Assembly: GCA_050014755.1 (NCBI GenBank)
Contig: JBEKCS010000077.1
Span: forward strand, 1-16,426
Source: Bog-756 sp050014755
GTDB taxonomy: Bacteria > Actinomycetota > Acidimicrobiia > Acidimicrobiales > RAAP-2
Direction of reading: 5' to 3'
DNA length: 16,426 nucleotides
Positions 15,004 to 16,426 of this stretch are shown here, piece by piece. The position numbers and the translations under genes were made by a program. The first letter of the stretch is position 1. Each line of letters begins with the position of its first letter. Under the pieces are notes generated by a model. It did no database searches. It was not told the DNA's origin and saw only the letters and a program-made list of their open reading frames with translations.

Positions 15004-15885
15004 GTGCGTGCACGAGTCCCAGCGTCCTCGGCAAACCTCGGGCCCGGATTCGACACCCTCGGCCTGGCTCTCAGCCGCTATGTGATCGTCGACGTGGAGC
15101 CTGCGTCCAAGCTCATCGTGCGGTCGGTGGGGGAGGGTGAAGGATTGGCGGACGATTCGTCGCACCTCGCCGCCCGGGTGGCCATCGACGTCGCCGGGAC
15201 CGATCGCCTGGCTATCTCCGTGCGATCGGAGATTCCCATCGCCCGGGGTCTCGGATCATCCGCCGCATTGGCGGTGGCCGCAGCGGCGGCCGCCGGTGCC
15301 AAGGATCCGTTGTCGGTGGCCACGGCGATGGACGGCCATCCGGACAACGCTGCAGCATCGATGGTCGGGGGGTTCGTGGCAGCAGCGGTGATCAAAGGCG
15401 GGGTCCACGTGGTCCGTCTCCCGCTCGACGTGAGCCTGGCGTTCGTCGCCATCGTCCCCGACGTCCATCTGTCCACGGCCCGTGCCCGCCAGGCCCTCCC
15501 CTCCGAGGTCAGTCGGGAGAGCGCGAGCTTCAATCTGTCGCGGATGGCGCTGCTCATGGCAGGGATGGCCGACAGCCGGCTCCTGATCCCCGAAGCGGCG
15601 GAGGACCGTCTGCACCAGGACTATCGCAGCCCACTGTTTCCGGCGGCCCCGATGCTCCTGACGGCCCTGGTCGCCGGAGGAGCCCTGGCCTCGTGCTGGT
15701 CGGGTGCCGGACCAACGCTCCTCGGGATCTGTCGGGGAGTCGACGCACCGAAGGTCCAGGTGGCAGGAGAGCTGGCCCTCGCCGACGCCGGACTTCCCGG
15801 CCAGGTCCTACTGCTCCATGCAGATATGGACGGCCTCCTGCTCGACCGGGACGGTTCGGCCGGCCTCTACGACGACGACCGGTAA
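15004..15885 (+). CDS. thrB: Homoserine kinase (GHMP family)
   Basis: ATP-dependent phosphorylation of L-homoserine, the penultimate step of threonine synthesis. 293 residues with the three GHMP motifs: PASSANLGPGFDTLGLAL (6-23), the phosphate-binding loop PIARGLGSSAA (78-88) and the C-terminal SGAGPT (233-238). HPDNAA and the GFVAA region are also typical of ThrB. The frame is open well upstream into the preceding gene, but GTG 15004 gives the exact family N-terminus and sits 6 nt after a -10 element, supporting leaderless translation. It is not beside thrA or thrC in this window. Its TAA stop forms part of the putative queF -10 element. Confidence 0.96.
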   Translation: MRARVPASSANLGPGFDTLGLALSRYVIVDVEPASKLIVRSVGEGEGLADDSSHLAARVAIDVAGTDRLAISVRSEIPIARGLGSSAALAVAAAAAAGAKDPLSVATAMDGHPDNAAASMVGGFVAAAVIKGGVHVVRLPLDVSLAFVAIVPDVHLSTARARQALPSEVSRESASFNLSRMALLMAGMADSRLLIPEAAEDRLHQDYRSPLFPAAPMLLTALVAGGALASCWSGAGPTLLGICRGVDAPKVQVAGELALADAGLPGQVLLLHADMDGLLLDRDGSAGLYDDDR

Positions 15886-15888
15886 CCT
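15883..15888 (+). promoter_or_regulatory. Putative -10 element for queF overlapping the thrB stop codon
   Basis: TAACCT, whose first three bases are the thrB TAA stop, ends 10 nt before ATG 15899. No Shine-Dalgarno precedes queF, so a very short leader is likely. Cotranscription with thrB is the alternative. Confidence 0.4.
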
Positions 15889-15898
15889 CGGCCGGGTC

Positions 15899-16258
15899 AT
15901 GCCCACCCAGCCAAGCAAGGACCTGCAGGCCGTTCCGAATCCGCACACCGGTCGCGACTACCTCGTGACCTGTGAGACTCCCGAGTTCACCTGCCTGTGC
16001 CCTCTGACCGGACAACCCGACTTCGCCACGGTGCGGATCGCCTACGTGCCCGACCAGGCTCTGGTGGAATTGAAGTCGCTGAAGCTCTACCTCTGGAGCT
16101 TCCGGAACGAGGGAGGGTTCCACGAGGACATGACCAATCGAATCCTCGACGACCTGGTCTCCGCCATCGCCCCCCGTCGAATGACGGTGACGACCGACTG
16201 GTTGGTGCGCGGGGGCATCCATACCGTGGTGGAGGCCTCCTACCCGGCAGCCGACTGA
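15899..16258 (+). CDS. queF: NADPH-dependent 7-cyano-7-deazaguanine (preQ0) reductase, short unimodular type
   Basis: Reduces the nitrile of preQ0 to preQ1 in queuosine synthesis; a T-fold enzyme. 119 residues, the short (YkvM-like) form. FTCLCPLTGQPDFATVRIAY contains the catalytic Cys (C34) and Asp (D41). ELKSLKLYLWSFRNEGGFHED (57-77) is the QueF family motif that binds NADPH and substrate, with E57, H75 and E76. The frame is open further upstream, but the upstream part lies within thrB; ATG 15899 begins the normal N-terminus. It follows thrB after 13 nt. No other queuosine gene and no preQ1 riboswitch is visible in the window. Confidence 0.95.
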   Translation: MPTQPSKDLQAVPNPHTGRDYLVTCETPEFTCLCPLTGQPDFATVRIAYVPDQALVELKSLKLYLWSFRNEGGFHEDMTNRILDDLVSAIAPRRMTVTTDWLVRGGIHTVVEASYPAAD

Positions 16259-16275
16259 GATTCGGGCCCCCGGAC

Positions 16276-16325
16276 GTTCCTCCCCTTCCGGCTCAGTTCC
16301 GTTCCTCCCCCTCCGGCTCAGTTCC
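16276..16325 (+). repeat. Two-copy 25-bp tandem repeat downstream of queF
   Basis: Bases 16276-16300 are repeated directly at 16301-16325 with one T-to-C difference (unit begins GTTCCTCCCC and ends GGCTCAGTTCC). On the minus strand each copy carries AACTGA, so the duplication spans the stop codon of the predicted convergent gene. It looks like a recent tandem duplication in a gene-to-gene spacer. Confidence 0.9.
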
Positions 16326-16425
16326 GGGGCACGGCCTCGGGTGGCCGGTCGATCCCGAGGCCGGGCTCCTGGCCGAAGGGCGGCTGGGGGGTGAACGTCC
16401 ACCCCGGGTCCTCGTCGCTCGGTCC
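16318..16425 (-). CDS. 3' end of a convergent, unidentified gene (partial)
   Basis: On the minus strand a frame runs from the window edge for 35 codons to TGA at 16320-16318. It reads GWTFTPQPPFGQE, then GLGIDRPPEAVPRN. Nearly all codons end in G or C, as in the sure genes of this window, and a soluble Pro/Gly-rich C-terminus is plausible. The start lies outside the window. I do not recognise the family. A strong hairpin lies inside it, so the stretch could instead be non-coding terminator sequence after queF. Confidence 0.4.
   Translation of the reverse strand, partial: GPSDEDPGWTFTPQPPFGQEPGLGIDRPPEAVPRN
16332..16363. terminator. Perfect 10-bp stem-loop after queF
   Basis: CGGCCTCGGG pairs exactly with CCCGAGGCCG around a 12-nt loop, 73 nt after the queF stop. 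It has no T-run on either side. It could terminate queF, or it may be only a GC-rich stretch of the convergent coding region. Confidence 0.35.
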
Positions 16426-16426
16426 G

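Noticed and set aside
15886..15898. preQ1 riboswitch upstream of queF
   Set aside because: Only 13 nt separate thrB and queF, and the element's C-rich stem and A-rich tail are absent.

Overview
The window is a GC-rich, densely packed actinobacterial chromosome segment with almost every gene on the + strand. The order rpsO - pnp - M16 protease - dapB - (insert) - dapA - RNase J - ftsK is the order I know from Streptomyces and, more spread out, from Mycobacterium. Protein flavour, the GC-rich third codon positions and the TANNNT-plus-leaderless starts fit an actinobacterium outside the classical Streptomyces/Mycobacterium groups; Acidimicrobiia is my best guess, by inference only.

Layout. 1-2975: end of rpsO, a 258-nt leader holding four stem-loops, then pnp with a long disordered C-terminal tail, closed by a perfect 12-bp hairpin. 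3015-4271: M16 zinc protease (pepR-like). 4356-5183: dapB. 5194-7814: an accessory insert of two paralogous TetR regulators, a 29-codon His-rich microORF and a ferritin-like diiron protein, closed by a 28-bp perfect palindrome. 7891-10866: a 13-codon leaderless upstream ORF, dapA, and RNase J with a ~124-residue low-complexity N-terminal tail. 10934-14941: ftsK and a secreted or anchored S11 D,D-carboxypeptidase with a poly-Thr linker. 15004-16258: thrB and queF. 16318-16425: what looks like the 3' end of a convergent minus-strand gene, preceded by a 25-bp tandem duplication. No intergenic stretch exceeds 300 bases. I found no rRNA, tRNA, CRISPR array, transposase or phage gene.

How the genes fit together. 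dapB, dapA and thrB belong to the aspartate-family pathway (diaminopimelate/lysine and threonine); diaminopimelate feeds peptidoglycan, which links to the D,D-carboxypeptidase and FtsK. PNPase and RNase J are the two main actinobacterial RNA exonucleases, and here both carry long disordered extensions. The least explained part is the tetR-tetR-microORF-diiron insert: the microORF overlaps its neighbours by ATGA at both ends, encodes a 7-His peptide, and sits directly before a protein with six iron ligands. This is my main candidate for something undescribed. A second theme is that at least five genes appear to start at or within a few bases of their predicted transcription start.
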